From Theobroma cacao (lineage: Eukaryota > Streptophyta > Magnoliopsida > Malvales > Malvaceae), in contig NC_030854.1 in assembly GCF_000208745.1 (NCBI RefSeq), forward strand, positions 62,001-126,000: a stretch of 64,000 nt of DNA, given 5' to 3'. The notes beneath the pieces are model-generated. The model was not told where the DNA came from. It saw nothing but the letters and a program-made list of their open reading frames with translations, and searched no databases. The translations under genes and the position numbers were made by a program. This document shows positions 49,732 to 61,528 of this stretch, piece after piece. Position 1 is the stretch's first letter; every line of letters begins with the position of its first letter.

Positions 49732-51612
49732 ATGGCCTTTGCATTCCTCTATAAGCTACAGAATCTATGGCCGTTCAAAATCGATGATTTAAGAGCATCC
49801 CATGACTTAGTTCGCAAGCTTTCCATACCCGACCACACTAAAAAGTTCGTTTTTGCTGTTACGCTACCTCATACTCAATCTGTCATTTACATTCTTTCTG
49901 CTCAGAATTTGTCTGAGAGGTCAGCTGCTGATGCCGAGTGTCTTATTAGGGAACTTAGACCTGATGCTGTTGTAGCTCAGATTAGTCACCAGGCTCTGTT
50001 CGAGATTCAATCCCAAGACACTGAAATTGGAGACAACCTTGACAACACTATTCCCACTTCATCTTTTGGAGTGCTTAAACGATGCTTTGTTGATAAGATT
50101 AACAAGGACAATTATGAGAATGTGGCTGGCAAATTGGTTTTAAGAGAGATCTTTGGGGTTGGTTTTCATGGCCATTTCTTGGCTGCCAAGGGGGCAGCAA
50201 GGGAGGTTGGTTCATCTTTTATGGTGCTTGAATCACCATTTACTAGCAATTTTCCTATGCAGGATCCCTCCAGGGAAGTTGAGGCAGGGAGCAAAGTTAA
50301 AGGTCTAGTTAGTAGTTTGGTTCCTCAAAAAAGCACTTTGGTTCTAGCTTCGAGTTGTAGGAGGTTCTGCATTACCAATGATGTTCGGTCACAATTGGTG
50401 AAGTTCTTGTCTTCACATATAGATTTACTGGATTCAGGTTCTGTTTCTGAGGTGGACTCAAATGAAATTCAGCCGAGAAAGGGTTATGAGGCTCCACCAT
50501 TTGCCCAATCAGTTTATCCACTGCTTGTGGATCTACATGATATATTTGTTGATCTTCCTCCGATTGGAAGAGCGTTAGCACTCTCGCAAAAGATGCTTTT
50601 AGATGTAAACAGGGGGGAAGTTGTGGATACCAGGATAATATCTGAAGTTTACACCTTCAGGATTGCAGTTGAAGCATTGAGAGTTGCACTTAATAATGCT
50701 GGCCGGCTACCTATTGACAAATTACAAAATGCCAACACATCTAAGGTTTCATTTTCTGAGCTTCCGATTGAGGACAAGTCCCATGCATTCCATGCACAGG
50801 CTCTTCAAAGCCTGTCTAAGAAGTTCAAGACTATAGTAGCCATAGTGGATGCTAGTAGCTTGGCAGGTCTCAGGAAAAATTGGAACACTCCCGTTCCTCC
50901 AGAGGTCAAGGATTTAGTTGTGCATCTTGTTACGGATGGTGCAGGTGATGGGGATGGGGAGCCCTCAAGCCACATTGACAGGAAGCAGTTGTTATCTAAT
51001 AAACCTGTGGTGGCAGTGGGTGCTGGTGTGACAGCTGTTTTTGGAGCTTCATCTATCTCTAAGCTTATTCCTGCATCAACCTTCATGAAGATTATAACAT
51101 TGAAGGTTCCTGCTTCAGTGAAGCTGGTTATGACCCAGACCCAGAAGGTAGTAGCAATGGCGCTTGGTAAAACTCTTGGTCCATCAAAATTGGTAGCCCC
51201 TGGCCTTGCAAGTTCTGGAGTGAATTCATCTGTCTTCAAGGCAGCTGCTTCTGCTGAGAAAATCCGGACAGTGGTCCATGGTGTGATTGCCTCTGCTGAA
51301 AAAACCAGCTTTTCAGCCATGAGAACAGCTTTCTACGAAATAATGAGGAAAAGGCAGGTGCAGCCAATTGGTGTCCTACCATGGGCTACTTTTGGGTGTA
51401 GTATCGCAACTTGCACAAGCTTGCTTGTATATGGAGCTGGTATTGAATGTGCTGCTGAGTCTCTTCCTGCAGCTCGCTCAATTGCGAGTTTGGGTCGTGG
51501 GATTCAGAGTTTACAGCAGGCATCTCAGGCAGTAAGGCAGACAGAGGGCAACAGAATACAAAAATCTATAGAATCCTTAATGTACAGGTTGAAGAAAGTG
51601 AAGATTCAATAG
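49732..51612 (+). CDS. Unknown 626-residue intronless membrane-associated protein
   Basis: A single uninterrupted frame with an ATG start and TAG stop, the only intronless gene in the window. I do not recognise the family. The N-terminal half looks like a globular domain: FVFAVTLPHTQSVIYILSAQ, AECLIRELRPDAVVAQI, LREIFGVGFHGHFLAAKGAA. A flexible segment (residues ~225-260 and 400-420) follows. Two hydrophobic stretches are likely membrane segments: about 424-447 (PVVAVGAGVTAVFGASSISK) and 545-572 (IGVLPWATFGCSIATCTSLL). Between them are several Lys/Ala-rich helices. The C-terminus is basic (YRLKKVKIQ). No signal peptide is obvious. Some features (a degradation-like phrase in the first domain, two late helices) suggest an organelle membrane, but this is only a guess. 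Confidence 0.85.
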   Translation: MAFAFLYKLQNLWPFKIDDLRASHDLVRKLSIPDHTKKFVFAVTLPHTQSVIYILSAQNLSERSAADAECLIRELRPDAVVAQISHQALFEIQSQDTEIGDNLDNTIPTSSFGVLKRCFVDKINKDNYENVAGKLVLREIFGVGFHGHFLAAKGAAREVGSSFMVLESPFTSNFPMQDPSREVEAGSKVKGLVSSLVPQKSTLVLASSCRRFCITNDVRSQLVKFLSSHIDLLDSGSVSEVDSNEIQPRKGYEAPPFAQSVYPLLVDLHDIFVDLPPIGRALALSQKMLLDVNRGEVVDTRIISEVYTFRIAVEALRVALNNAGRLPIDKLQNANTSKVSFSELPIEDKSHAFHAQALQSLSKKFKTIVAIVDASSLAGLRKNWNTPVPPEVKDLVVHLVTDGAGDGDGEPSSHIDRKQLLSNKPVVAVGAGVTAVFGASSISKLIPASTFMKIITLKVPASVKLVMTQTQKVVAMALGKTLGPSKLVAPGLASSGVNSSVFKAAASAEKIRTVVHGVIASAEKTSFSAMRTAFYEIMRKRQVQPIGVLPWATFGCSIATCTSLLVYGAGIECAAESLPAARSIASLGRGIQSLQQASQAVRQTEGNRIQKSIESLMYRLKKVKIQ

Positions 51613-52267
51613 TAGTTTGATCCTTGTCTTTTGATTGTATACTGATCGATAAGTACTTAGTTGATAGAGTGATGCCTGAAGAAGAGGTGACAGAGATTAC
51701 TATGTAGATAAAAGTCCACAGAGGTGTTATTTGTAACCTCATGAATGTTTATTTTTGTCTCTTACTACTAGGAATTCATTTGAATCATTGGATACTTAAA
51801 TGCATATCATTTTTCACAAAGTATTTGCACTCGGTTTCTTTTTCTTTTTATACTATTTTGAATGTTATATATTTGTGTATCTGTCATGTAATTCTTTCAC
51901 TGTTGGATGCTGTTTATCTTTGATTTCCTATTCATGGTGGTGATCTTGTTCTTTCTCCTACACCAGCAGTTAATCACTTGACTTTTTTTTTGAATCAGTT
52001 TGTTTTTTACCCTGGTAGTTGAAAGGGAAAAGATTAAGAAGCCTGAAAACAGAAATACTTTATTAGTCTCACTCAGTCTTTATTATTTACACCTAGTCCT
52101 ACTCCTATAAAAAAACACAAAACTTTTCCTAGACAAAAACAGAAGGCAACGTCACAACTCGCTAGCTGCCTCGTCTGTCTCTCTCTTTCTGCAAAGTTCA
52201 AACTGGAAAACGTTGTGTAGAGCGTTGGGCGTTGAGCGTTGGGCAATCAGCTGTTCTTATTAGCATT
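51613..52267. other. Intergenic: 3' UTR and upstream region of INO80D-like gene
   Basis: 3' UTR of the unknown protein, then the leader of the next gene with the triple word GCGTTGGGCGTTGAGCGTTG (52222-52241). No gene. Confidence 0.5.
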
Positions 52268-53454
52268 ATGATTATGTCCAGTTCAGGTTCGAAGCAGCAA
52301 CCGTCCTCGTCAAAGCCGCCCAAAACCCCTAACCCCATCACCCACCCCGACCTCCTTAACCCTAACCCCGCCGCCGCCAAATCCAATATCATCAAAATGT
52401 CCCCTCCTCCTAATCCTCTGGGTCTTACCCCGCAGGACGTGGTTCTGTCACGCGCCTCCCATCTCACGCGCCAGGAACTCATGAAGCGCCGATTGCAGCA
52501 CCTCAAGCAGCTCTCTCGATGCTACCGAGACCACTACTGGGCTCTCATGGAAGACGTCAAGATCCAGTATAGGGACTACTACTGGAAGTTCGGCGTCAGC
52601 CCTTTCAGGCATGAGCTTAATCATGATCCCGCAGATGGAGATATTGGTGCTAATCCTAGTAATAACATTGAGGGCTCTGCTGATAACAATCTTGTTAACA
52701 ACAACAATTATAATATCAATGTTAATGTTAATAATCATAATAATACTACTTTGGATTTTAAGAACAATCACCGCTGTTTGTTTGTTGGGTGTAAATTCAA
52801 GGCCATGGCTTTGACTAGCTTTTGCCATCTCCATATTCTCTCCGATTCCAAGCAGAAGCTTTATAAGGCTTGCACTTATGTCATCAAGAGGTATCTCTCT
52901 CTCTTTTCAATTTTGGCCTTCTCTTTTCTATTCTTACATTTGTTTCTCCTCTCCCCTTTGATGGGTATTCATTCTTGCTGTTCTTTTGTGTGATGAGTCA
53001 TTCTACCTTGCGTTTGACATGCCTTCACATTTGGTGTTGGTTATGTTTTTGTTTCCAATAAGAAGATGACAACCATGAATGAGAATGACCATTGATTGCT
53101 TAACCGGGGAAGCTGACATTTGCTAGAATTGATGGCTATTGAAGTTTAATTTATGAGCTGAAATTTATTCTTCGGCTGAATTTGTGTAGTGCTCAGGCAG
53201 GACCTATAACATGTGGAAAGCCTATACTCAGATCCACCGTTCCTTCTCTCTGTACAGTCCACTTCCAAAAGGCTCAGAAACATGTTAACAGGGCCTTGAA
53301 GAAAGCAGGTCTAAATGTTGCCTCATCAAGTAAGCTTGCTCCTAAGTTTCATGTCATAGTGGCAGAATATGTACATCAAATCCAAGCCAAAAGAAGAGCC
53401 GCTCCAAAGGGAGATACAAGCAAACCTACAATTAAGGAAGAGAGTGCTAGCTGA
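52268..53454 (+). CDS. INO80 complex subunit D-like protein
   Basis: Two exons: 52268-52890 and 53190-53454; 295 residues. The open frame extends upstream only through a TTG, so the first ATG (52268) is used; a second ATG lies two codons on. The central/C-terminal part carries two cysteine/histidine zinc-knuckle repeats of the C3Hc3H type: CLFVGCKFKAMALTSFCHLH and ITCGKPILRSTVPSLCTVHF, separated by the exon junction. This domain is found in INO80D and in plant KANL2-like proteins, which belong to chromatin remodelling or histone acetyltransferase complexes in the nucleus. The N-terminus is Pro/Ser/Asn-rich, and residues ~140-170 contain an Asn-rich stretch (NNIEGSADNNLVNNNNYN). A helical segment (RQELMKRRLQHLKQLSRCYR) sits in between. 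Function is inferred from the domain. Confidence 0.88.
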
Positions 53455-55170
53455 ACCTTACTCTCAGCAACTGCAGATGTAACAAAGGCTGGTGAAAATC
53501 AACAAAAAATCAAAGGTGAGATATTTTCTGAGAAAATGCTGTAAAAATTAAGAAAACTACGCAAAGGAGGGCTTTGTTTAGACATCATAAAGCCTTTTTA
53601 AGCTCCTTTATATGCATCTCCTATTTGATATTTCTTATTCTTGTGCCAAGACTTAATTATGAGCCTGCTATTGATGCTTCCCTTCCAAGAAAGATGACAC
53701 CTGGTTCTTTAATTGTTTGTTTCACTTGAGCTAACTTTTGTTATCACCAATTATGCACATGTATTCTTTCCATTAAACTTGGCATATGATTATTAATTTG
53801 CTGTGATGCATTTGGAAACAGAAGACTCTTAATATCTTGTGTAGATTACATAATCTTTGTCAATTTACACCATCCTTTTGTTTACTTTCTTTTTCCATTG
53901 TCAATCGTGTGATCCTGTTAGCCATCAATCCAGGTGTCAACTTGCTGCCTGACAATGGAGCCCAAGTCAAAGTGCATTTTCATCATTGACGTATTAGTAC
54001 TGACACGGGAATCATAGACATCAATGAACTCCGCTGTGAAACAATCTGCTTCACACAATGTGCATGCCTTCTCAGCTTGATGAGTTTACCGGAAGTGGTG
54101 TGACAAAGGTGGTTTCAAGCCTTAAAAACTTGGACATTTCCAACTTGCTTATTCAACTGAAGATTCATTCCTGATATTATAGTATTTGTAATATATGGAG
54201 CCCTGGAGAAGCTTCAAACCCTTTCTGGCAGGTTGTAGACAAGAACCTCTATATCAAGCCTTGTATAGCATAACCAATTCAAATAGTTTCAATAGGACAC
54301 TCCCGGAGCTTGTGCTTGTTCCTCTTGTTCCTTGTTGATTTATGAGCATCTGTAATCAGGTAATAGATGGATCTTAGTAGTGAATTTCGTTGCTAAGATT
54401 AGTCTATCTAGAAATCAAGAATGCAGCTTCCAAAATCTATACGTTTGTTTGATTGCTATGTGTTTTTCCCTCTTTTCTCTATTTGGTGGTAAGTGATTGT
54501 CCAAATAAGTAGTAACTAGCTGGACCACGTGTGAAAGCATTGATTTGATAATACTTATTTGGTAGGCCATGTGCACTAGACTTTCATCTCCGTTTAAAGA
54601 ATGTTTGGTAGGAGGGAAAGAGGAAGGAAAGCTTTCTTTCTAGTTATTTTATTTACAATTTTACTCATTTAAAACGCAAAGAAAAAACAGTTGTCCTACC
54701 CCTCTTTCATTTTCTCTTTCTTCATCTTTTCCTTTTCCTATTTAACCAATTGATTTCTATCGGAAATCGGATTTGGTGATAGCAGAAATGACAATGCAAC
54801 CAAAAGCAACTAAAATACCAGTATGGGAATGAACTTCATCTTAGAATGCAAACTAAATGCAATCTCCACATGCATCAATAATATATATATTTTCCTTGGC
54901 AACCATGAATGGAAGGACGACAATTACTATAATTGCCTTTAACCTGGTGACCAAATGCTGCTACAATTATCTTAATACAAACAACTTTAATATGCAGTCA
55001 GTACAACTCGCCTATTTCCGCTATTGATTAGGTTAAAAAAAACACCTCATCAGCAGTTTTAAGTTAGCAAACGGAAGAATATCTTTGTATGGGTACCCTA
55101 TCTCATGTCAACTGGACCAATTAGCCCAACAGCTATAGAATATAAGCTGATCAGGAAAAGGGGATCTTGC
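53455..55170. other. Long 3' flank between the INO80D-like gene and U11/U12-35K
   Basis: The first part may be a long 3' UTR, possibly with an intron (a GTGAG donor at 53515). No coding sequence supported. The two genes are convergent, so both 3' ends lie here. Confidence 0.45.
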
Positions 55171-58008
55171 CTAACGATTGGACCGGCTGTGATGTCTATG
55201 GCGCTTGCTGGAGCGTTCTTCCTTATCCTTAGAGGTCCTTTTCCGAGAGATTTCTCCCCCCTCTGCAGTGCTCCTGGAGTGAGAGAGCTCTTCTCTGTCC
55301 ACAAAACTACACTTATGACGGTGATCCTCCCTCTCTATAGGAGTCCTTTTCTGAGAAGACTCTGACCTATCCGTAGAGCTTTTTCTATGATGGTGTTCTT
55401 CCTCCACAGAATTCCTTTTGCTAGAGCTCTCTTGCCGTCCCCCTGCTGTCCTTTTGTGTCCATCTCTCTCGATAGAGCTACTTCTTTGGGAGAATTCTTC
55501 TCTGTCCACAGAGCTCCTCTTGTGAGAGTATTCTTCCTTCTCCACTGAGCTCCTTCGTTTTCTAGGGGGTGATGGGACCTAGAAGCATATGTAGACAAAG
55601 TGATATCATTAATTAAAATGTTCTATCAGTTTAGGTTGGGTCTTCCAAGGCTTAATGCCTCAAGTCTTTCCAAACATAAAAACTGGGATTGCAACCCCAA
55701 AAATATAACAAGAAAAGAGGCAAAGCAGTTGGGAGAAATGCAAATACAACGGACGTTAGTGACACCAGTAACTCTTACAAATTCAGGAAGCAAAGAAAAT
55801 GTCATGCACGGTAGTATCAAAACTTTTGCAACAATGTATTCCCAAAACTTATTTTGGTCCACTTAAACATACGCATATGCAAGTATATATGCACAGAATT
55901 TGAAAATTTTGTACAATAGTAAGGTAAAAGGGACCATACCTGAAAACGAGACATGTATCTTCCTTCAGGTGGAGGACGAATGCCAAGTGTTTTTAAATCC
56001 TCATAGGGAATCGGTCGCCTGGTTTTTTTAGGGGAAATAGATAATGAGCAGTGTTATAGCAAACAGAAAGCTGCAGCTGTCAATAATATAGCCACAAGGG
56101 ATAAATACTTTTGCGAATATAGCACTACTAGTTTTTTTTGCATCTTAACAAACCCAAAGCTTCATAAAAACACGGTAACTTTTGGATACAATGTACCGTC
56201 AGAATCATTTGCTTATATAATTGAAATCAAGAAAAATATAGTAAACAAAGATGTTGACATGCAGGAAGCAGTTTTAATGATGAAAATTGATAAGGCAAAA
56301 GAATGATGTAGTGTAAAGATTATTAGATAATTTAAACACGAAAATTTGCACAAAAATGATGAGCATGATGGCGCCTACAAGGGAGCTCTAAATGGTCTTT
56401 CTCGTCCTCCAAAACGAAGTTGTCCCGACTCTTTTTTACCACCGAGTCCTCCTCCTGTTGGGAATTAGGAAAAATTGTCATTGATTGGCATTATACCCTA
56501 TGTGCAGGAAATTGAAAAGAAGAGCAAATTTTGACTGACCTAGTCTTCTAGGAATCCACCCAGGCATCAACTGTTGCCTGTTATAATCAACTATAACTTC
56601 AGAGTCATCGATAAATGAATGGTGAGCATCCTGCATTGCAGCAATCATCACTAGTATGGGTTTCCACAGTAGAAAATTCAAGCAGAAAATGGCAGTTAAA
56701 ATGACTTTGTCATACTCGTTCACCCTTTTAATTCTATATAAACTGGGCATCAAAGATGTTATGGATGGTAGATCTCCCTGACTAAACTAAAATTAATACT
56801 GAAACATGCTTTCAGAGCACAACTTAGGTTGCTTGTAGTGTATTATGATGGCCGGCTACTTTGGCAGATTAAAGATATTAACTTGAAGCACGAGCTGCAA
56901 CCGTGCAGTTGGCTCATTACTTGGTGCATGATCCCCTACCTAGAGAGCAGGATGCGAATCCCCCTTCTCCCAATTAAAAAAAAAAAACTTAAAGCACAAG
57001 CTGAATATGTGAGGGCAAAAGTAAAATACTATCAGATAGAGGCCAAATCAGGTCCCTGGAAGCTAAGCATAAAAAATTAAGTTAATAAAGAGAAGGCAAG
57101 GGAAAATAAGCATAAGTGTTGAGTACCTTATATGCACGACGCATTTCTCTCTCTGTTTCAAATTCAACAAAAGCATAACCCCGGGAGGCACCAGTCACTG
57201 CAATGAAAGAGCAAGAGAAAAAACAAAGAAGAATTTTAAATGGCAATGCATCCCTCAAACTAGAAAGCAAACAACACAGACACCAATTGCATGAAACTGA
57301 ATATGGGAAACAAGGAAAGTTAATGTGAAAAAATAATTGTAGGTGTTACTGAACAATTATCTGATATGCAAAAGCTAGTAGTAGTTATTTCACAACTAAA
57401 TGAGGATCAAAAGAAACAATGTAACTGTCATGTGATGTTTAGCTAAAGCAAGATCAAGCAAAAATGGCAGTAAAGAAAAAAAAAACCCGAAAATGTTACC
57501 AATATGCCGCACTAAGCGCAAGTTTTTGACTCGGCCATATTTGCTCATAGCCTGAAACACCCAAATCAAAGCAATCACAAGAAACAAAAAGAAAAGAACT
57601 TCATCAGTTGAATAGAAAAAACCAAAAAAAAAGGGGGAAGGTGGGGGGGGTGAGAGGTGGGGGCAGGGGGATGTTTTGGGACCTTGTGGAGAGTGTGTTC
57701 GGTGGTCAAGTGAGAGAGGCGAGAGACGAAGATGGTGTGGTAAGGATCACCAATGAGCTTGGGGTCACCCAAAGGGTCATCTGCAATTAATAAACGAATT
57801 AACCAAAAAATAAAAGTGGGAAAATTAAGAATAAGGAAAGTGAGAGAAATCGAAAAAAGAAATTACAGAGGGAAGCATTGGAGCAGAGAAGAGCTCGATA
57901 AACGGCGTTGTCGTGGGGGAGGATGTCGGTGCCGTCGATGCTTCCCGCCTGAATGGGATGGTAGGTCTCCGCGTAGAACACCGAGTTTACGTTGTTGCTG
58001 CCGCCCAT
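55171..58008 (-). CDS. U11/U12 snRNP 35 kDa protein (minor spliceosome)
   Basis: Eight exons on the minus strand: 58008-57867, 57780-57683, 57551-57500, 57197-57127, 56630-56540, 56454-56379, 56018-55940, 55578-55171; 338 residues. U11/U12-35K is a U1-70K-like component of the U11/U12 di-snRNP that recognises U12-type introns. An RNA-recognition motif spans about residues 60-140: TIFVSRL (RNP2) and [12 protein letters not shown] (RNP1), followed by [20 protein letters not shown] and PRRLGGGLGG, which are highly characteristic. The last exon encodes a repetitive Ser/Arg/Glu/Lys tail of about 130 residues, as in SR-like proteins. All introns inspected are GT-AG. Intron 4 carries a SINE-like insertion in the opposite direction. 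It is divergent from BIO2 with 456 bp between the start codons. Confidence 0.95.
56898..56985 (+). mobile_element. tRNA-derived SINE-like copy 3, in intron 4 of U11/U12-35K
   Basis: Contains GGCTCATTACTTGGTGCATG, GATGCGAATCCCC (B-box-like) and an A tail. It is bracketed by AACTTGAAGCACGAGCTG (56880-56897) and AACTTAAAGCACAAGCTG (56986-57003): an 18-bp target-site duplication with two changes. The body is under 90 bp, very short for a SINE. It lies antisense to the host gene. Confidence 0.85.
57630..57671 (+). other. G-rich tract in intron 2 of U11/U12-35K
   Basis: Four runs of five to eight G bases lie within ~40 bp on the + strand, which could form a G-quadruplex in single-stranded DNA. In the transcript it reads as a C-rich pyrimidine tract just after the intron 2 donor. 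Confidence 0.7.
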
Positions 58009-58464
58009 CCTCTTTGCACTTTTGCAGAGTGAGACTTAGAAATGAGAATGAAAGGGAAAAAACAGAACACTAGTTACCCCCTTTGTTCTCTAATAGTACT
58101 CCTATATATACCATGAATAAAATAAATTTGTTTGCTACTACTACTTAGGAAAGATTTGATGGTTGATTTTGCGAGAGAAGGATATGGGTCGGTGATTTGG
58201 TGGGTCCCAAACAGAAGCGGAAATCCCAACATTATCAACACATAAGCTAAGTTAGGTCACTGAACTCATCAGTTTCTGTCTGTAAGAGGGACTGGGAAGA
58301 GAAGAGAACAAGTATAAGTAGACCTCCTCCTGCCTCCTGTTAGGCCTTGGTTTGGGCTTTCATTTTCCTTCTCTTCCATTTTCCCCCAAAGGAAAGGAAA
58401 CTCTACGCTCTACACTGCACCTATTAGGAGTTGAACTCTAACTAACCCCAAACCAAATAGAAAA
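58009..58464. promoter_or_regulatory. Divergent promoter between U11/U12-35K and BIO2
   Basis: 456 bp separates the two start codons, which face away from each other, so this short segment must hold both promoters and both leaders. A TATATATACC stretch at about 58102-58112 sits roughly 95-105 bp from the U11/U12-35K start. The part near BIO2 is CT-rich. No shared regulatory motif could be proven. Confidence 0.55.
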
Positions 58465-61400
58465 ATGTTGTCCATTCGATCCCCTGCGGCTCAGCTGCTG
58501 CTCAGAAGTTGTAGTTTCTACTCTACCACTGCATCGGCTGCAGCTGTGGAAGCTGAGAGAACTATCCGAGAAGGCCCTAGAAACGACTGGACACGCCAGC
58601 AGATCAAGTCCATCTACGATTCTCCTGTTCTTGATCTCCTTTTCCACGGAGTCTGTTTCATTTTTTCGCTCTCTCTCTCTCTCTCATACATATGTTTTTC
58701 TTAGGCATTACTTTCTTTGCTTGCTCGCAATCACCAAATTCAATTTAAGCACATAGCATTTTTTGTAGCCTGAGGTTCAAATTTCCAATTTTTATCACAA
58801 CTTTACTTGCATTTACTGTCTCTTCTCCTCAGATGCGTCTAATCGTTTGACTTTGCTACTTTAGGCTCAAGTTCACAGATATGCTCATAACTTTCGAGAG
58901 GTGCAGCAGTGTACCCTCCTCTCAATCAAGACTGGTGGATGCAGTGAGGATTGTTCATACTGTCCTCAGTCCTCAAGGTATCATACAGGGCTAAAGGCCC
59001 AAAAGCTTATGACTAAGGAAGCTGTAATGCAGGCAGCTAAACAGGTTAGCAGCTTCATCTCTTCATCCTTTGCATTCTGCTTGAGCATTCTAATCATACT
59101 CAACTCTACTAAATGGCTTACTAATCTCAAACTAGTTGGTTTTTGATATCTATAGATTGCAATGTTTTCCCTTTGTACATAAAATTGGTGCTGCACTGCT
59201 GCAATGATGGTTTGCAGCTTTTGACATTCGGCACAATATCTTTATTGCATTGTAACTTTGCAATGGATGACATTATCGCTACTGTTTATCTGGAGAATTC
59301 ATCTGGTTGAGTTTCGATACTTCCTCTTAATTTTATGCTTATGCTGTGCAGCCAAAGTATGTTTGAATCAGATTACTGGGGGAGCTTCTTCTTTTCTTTT
59401 TTTTTTAGGGGAAAGTTTGTAAGAGAATAAAATTGATGGTAATTTTTTCGATGTATTTGGAAGAAATGAAAGGTTATGCAAAGATACAGCATGAAAAATA
59501 CTGCTCTAATATGACTAGTTTCCACTTTTGAGTTGTTTCATTGGTGTTTAGTCATGTTATTAATTGATATGATGGGCAACTTATTATATGGTGAACTTTA
59601 TAGAGTTCTTATACCTGCACCAGGTAGTTAATTACTGTTTTCCACTACAACTGATAGGTTGTATAAACTGCTATCAAATGTACATTTAGCTGTAATTTGT
59701 ATGTGGTACTTCTTGCATGATTTGAAGTTATTTGTATATTTTTGGCAGGCAAAAGAGGCTGGTAGTACACGCTTTTGCATGGGTGCTGCATGGAGAGACA
59801 CTGTAGGAAGGAAAACTAACTTCAACCAAATTCTTGAATATGTAAAACAAATTAGGTAATAATGCATCATTGATGTCAGATTGCTTATGGGAGTTAATAA
59901 TGCACTATAATAGGCATTCTTTTAGAGATGTTCCTTCCTTATCTCCGCCATTTTCAAAATAACATTTTGAAATGTGTTGATCACGTTGTTGCTCTAATTA
60001 ACATTAATTTCTAAGATTTTGTCCATCAAATGTCAAATGGTATTTGAAGTGTCTATCATGTACCAGGGATATGGGAATGGAGGTGTGTTGCACTTTAGGC
60101 ATGCTAGAGAAGCAGCAGGCTCTTGAACTCAAGAAGGCTGGCCTTACAGCTTACAACCATAATCTTGATACCTCAAGAGAATATTACCCAAACATTATTA
60201 CAACCAGAACTTATGATGAGCGATTGGAAACCCTTCAACATGTCCGTGAAGCAGGAATTAATGTCTGTTCAGGTGATTGGTTAAACTTTGTGATAATATT
60301 ATAAATGAAAGCATTCACTCTTTATATGATTTGCTATCTAGTCATCTAGAGCTATAAGTTAATACTATCCAAACTTCTTTATCTTCTTTATTGTCTTCTT
60401 TTTGAGAAGGTTCAACTGATAAAGAAAGGAGGAAAGTTTTAGCTGGTTTCTTTTCTGGAGTTGGCAAGAAAAATTAACTGGGTTTCTGGTTTCATAACAT
60501 GTTTGTCTTTCTACTATTTAAATGATAAAGTTCCGTCTTGCTGAAAAACCTTTGATGTTTGAAAGGTCTCTTATAAAGCTCTCATATTCTATATATTTTT
60601 AAGCAGAAGACAGTCAATTCTGAAAAATCTTTTGATGAGTAATTTTAACATTGGTGTTGTAAATTCTGGATGATTCCTATCATTAAGCTTCTATATATCC
60701 TGAGTTTATCTCTTCAATTTTCATTTTTAATTTCTTCAAAAGGAAAGAATGATAATTTACTTGTCTGTTAACAGGTGGAATTATAGGGCTTGGAGAAGCA
60801 GAGGAGGACCGGGTTGGCTTGTTGCACACGCTGGCAACGCTTCCCTCTCACCCAGAGAGTGTTCCCATTAATGCCTTGGTTGCAGTGAAAGGCACGCCGC
60901 TTCAAGATCAAAAGGTAATTCCAACTTTGACAAGTAACAATAGCATTGGCAGTTGTTAATGATCCTTCATTCATTCTTCTTTTTCTCCTTGTTTTCCTCT
61001 TGACTTTTATAATAATCCAATGATGTGTACCAAACTGCGCCGCATTCTGCATTCTTGTGATAAAGATGGAAGTGAACTTATTATGTACTTACATTACACC
61101 CTGTATTCTAGGTTGGATATCATGTTTTCCTGAATTGTCATCAATGCATTAGCAATTTAGCATTACTCAGTGAGTTTGAGAATCAGTGGCTTCATTAATA
61201 TTTCTCATGACTTGTTCAGCCTGTTGAAATATGGGAGATGATACGAATGATTGCAACTGCTCGTATAGCCATGCCAAAATCAATGGTAAGGTTGTCAGCT
61301 GGCAGAGTTCGATTCTCCATGCCTGAGCAGGCATTATGTTTTCTTGCCGGAGCAAATTCCATCTTCACTGGTGAGAAGCTGTTGACAACTCCTAACAATG

Positions 61401-61528
61401 ATTTTGATGCTGATCAACTTATGTTCAAAATCCTTGGGCTGATTCCAAAAGCTCCAAGCTTTTCCGAGGAAGCAGCAAAGACTTCCGAAGCAGAAAACTG
61501 TGAGGAAGCTCTCTCAAGTTCGGGTTGA
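58465..61528 (+). CDS. BIO2: Biotin synthase, mitochondrial
   Basis: Six exons: 58465-58650, 58865-59044, 59749-59855, 60067-60272, 60775-60914, 61220-61528; 375 residues. The enzyme inserts sulfur into dethiobiotin to make biotin, the last step of biotin synthesis, in mitochondria. It is a radical SAM protein: the [4Fe-4S] motif CxxxCxxC is seen as CSEDCSYC (Cys 88, 92, 95). Cysteines for the second cluster appear in [15 protein letters not shown] and [19 protein letters not shown] and GLGEAEEDR are further family signatures. Residues 1-30 are Ser/Arg/Ala-rich without acids, a typical mitochondrial targeting sequence. Length is nearly that of Arabidopsis BIO2. No frameshift or missing residue seen. 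Confidence 0.96.

Noticed and set aside
58165..58185. ATATCCTTC (U12-type 5' splice site word) on the minus strand upstream of U11/U12-35K
   Set aside because: A tandem pair of such sites is needed for the known U11-binding feedback element; only one copy was seen, and it lies upstream of the gene.
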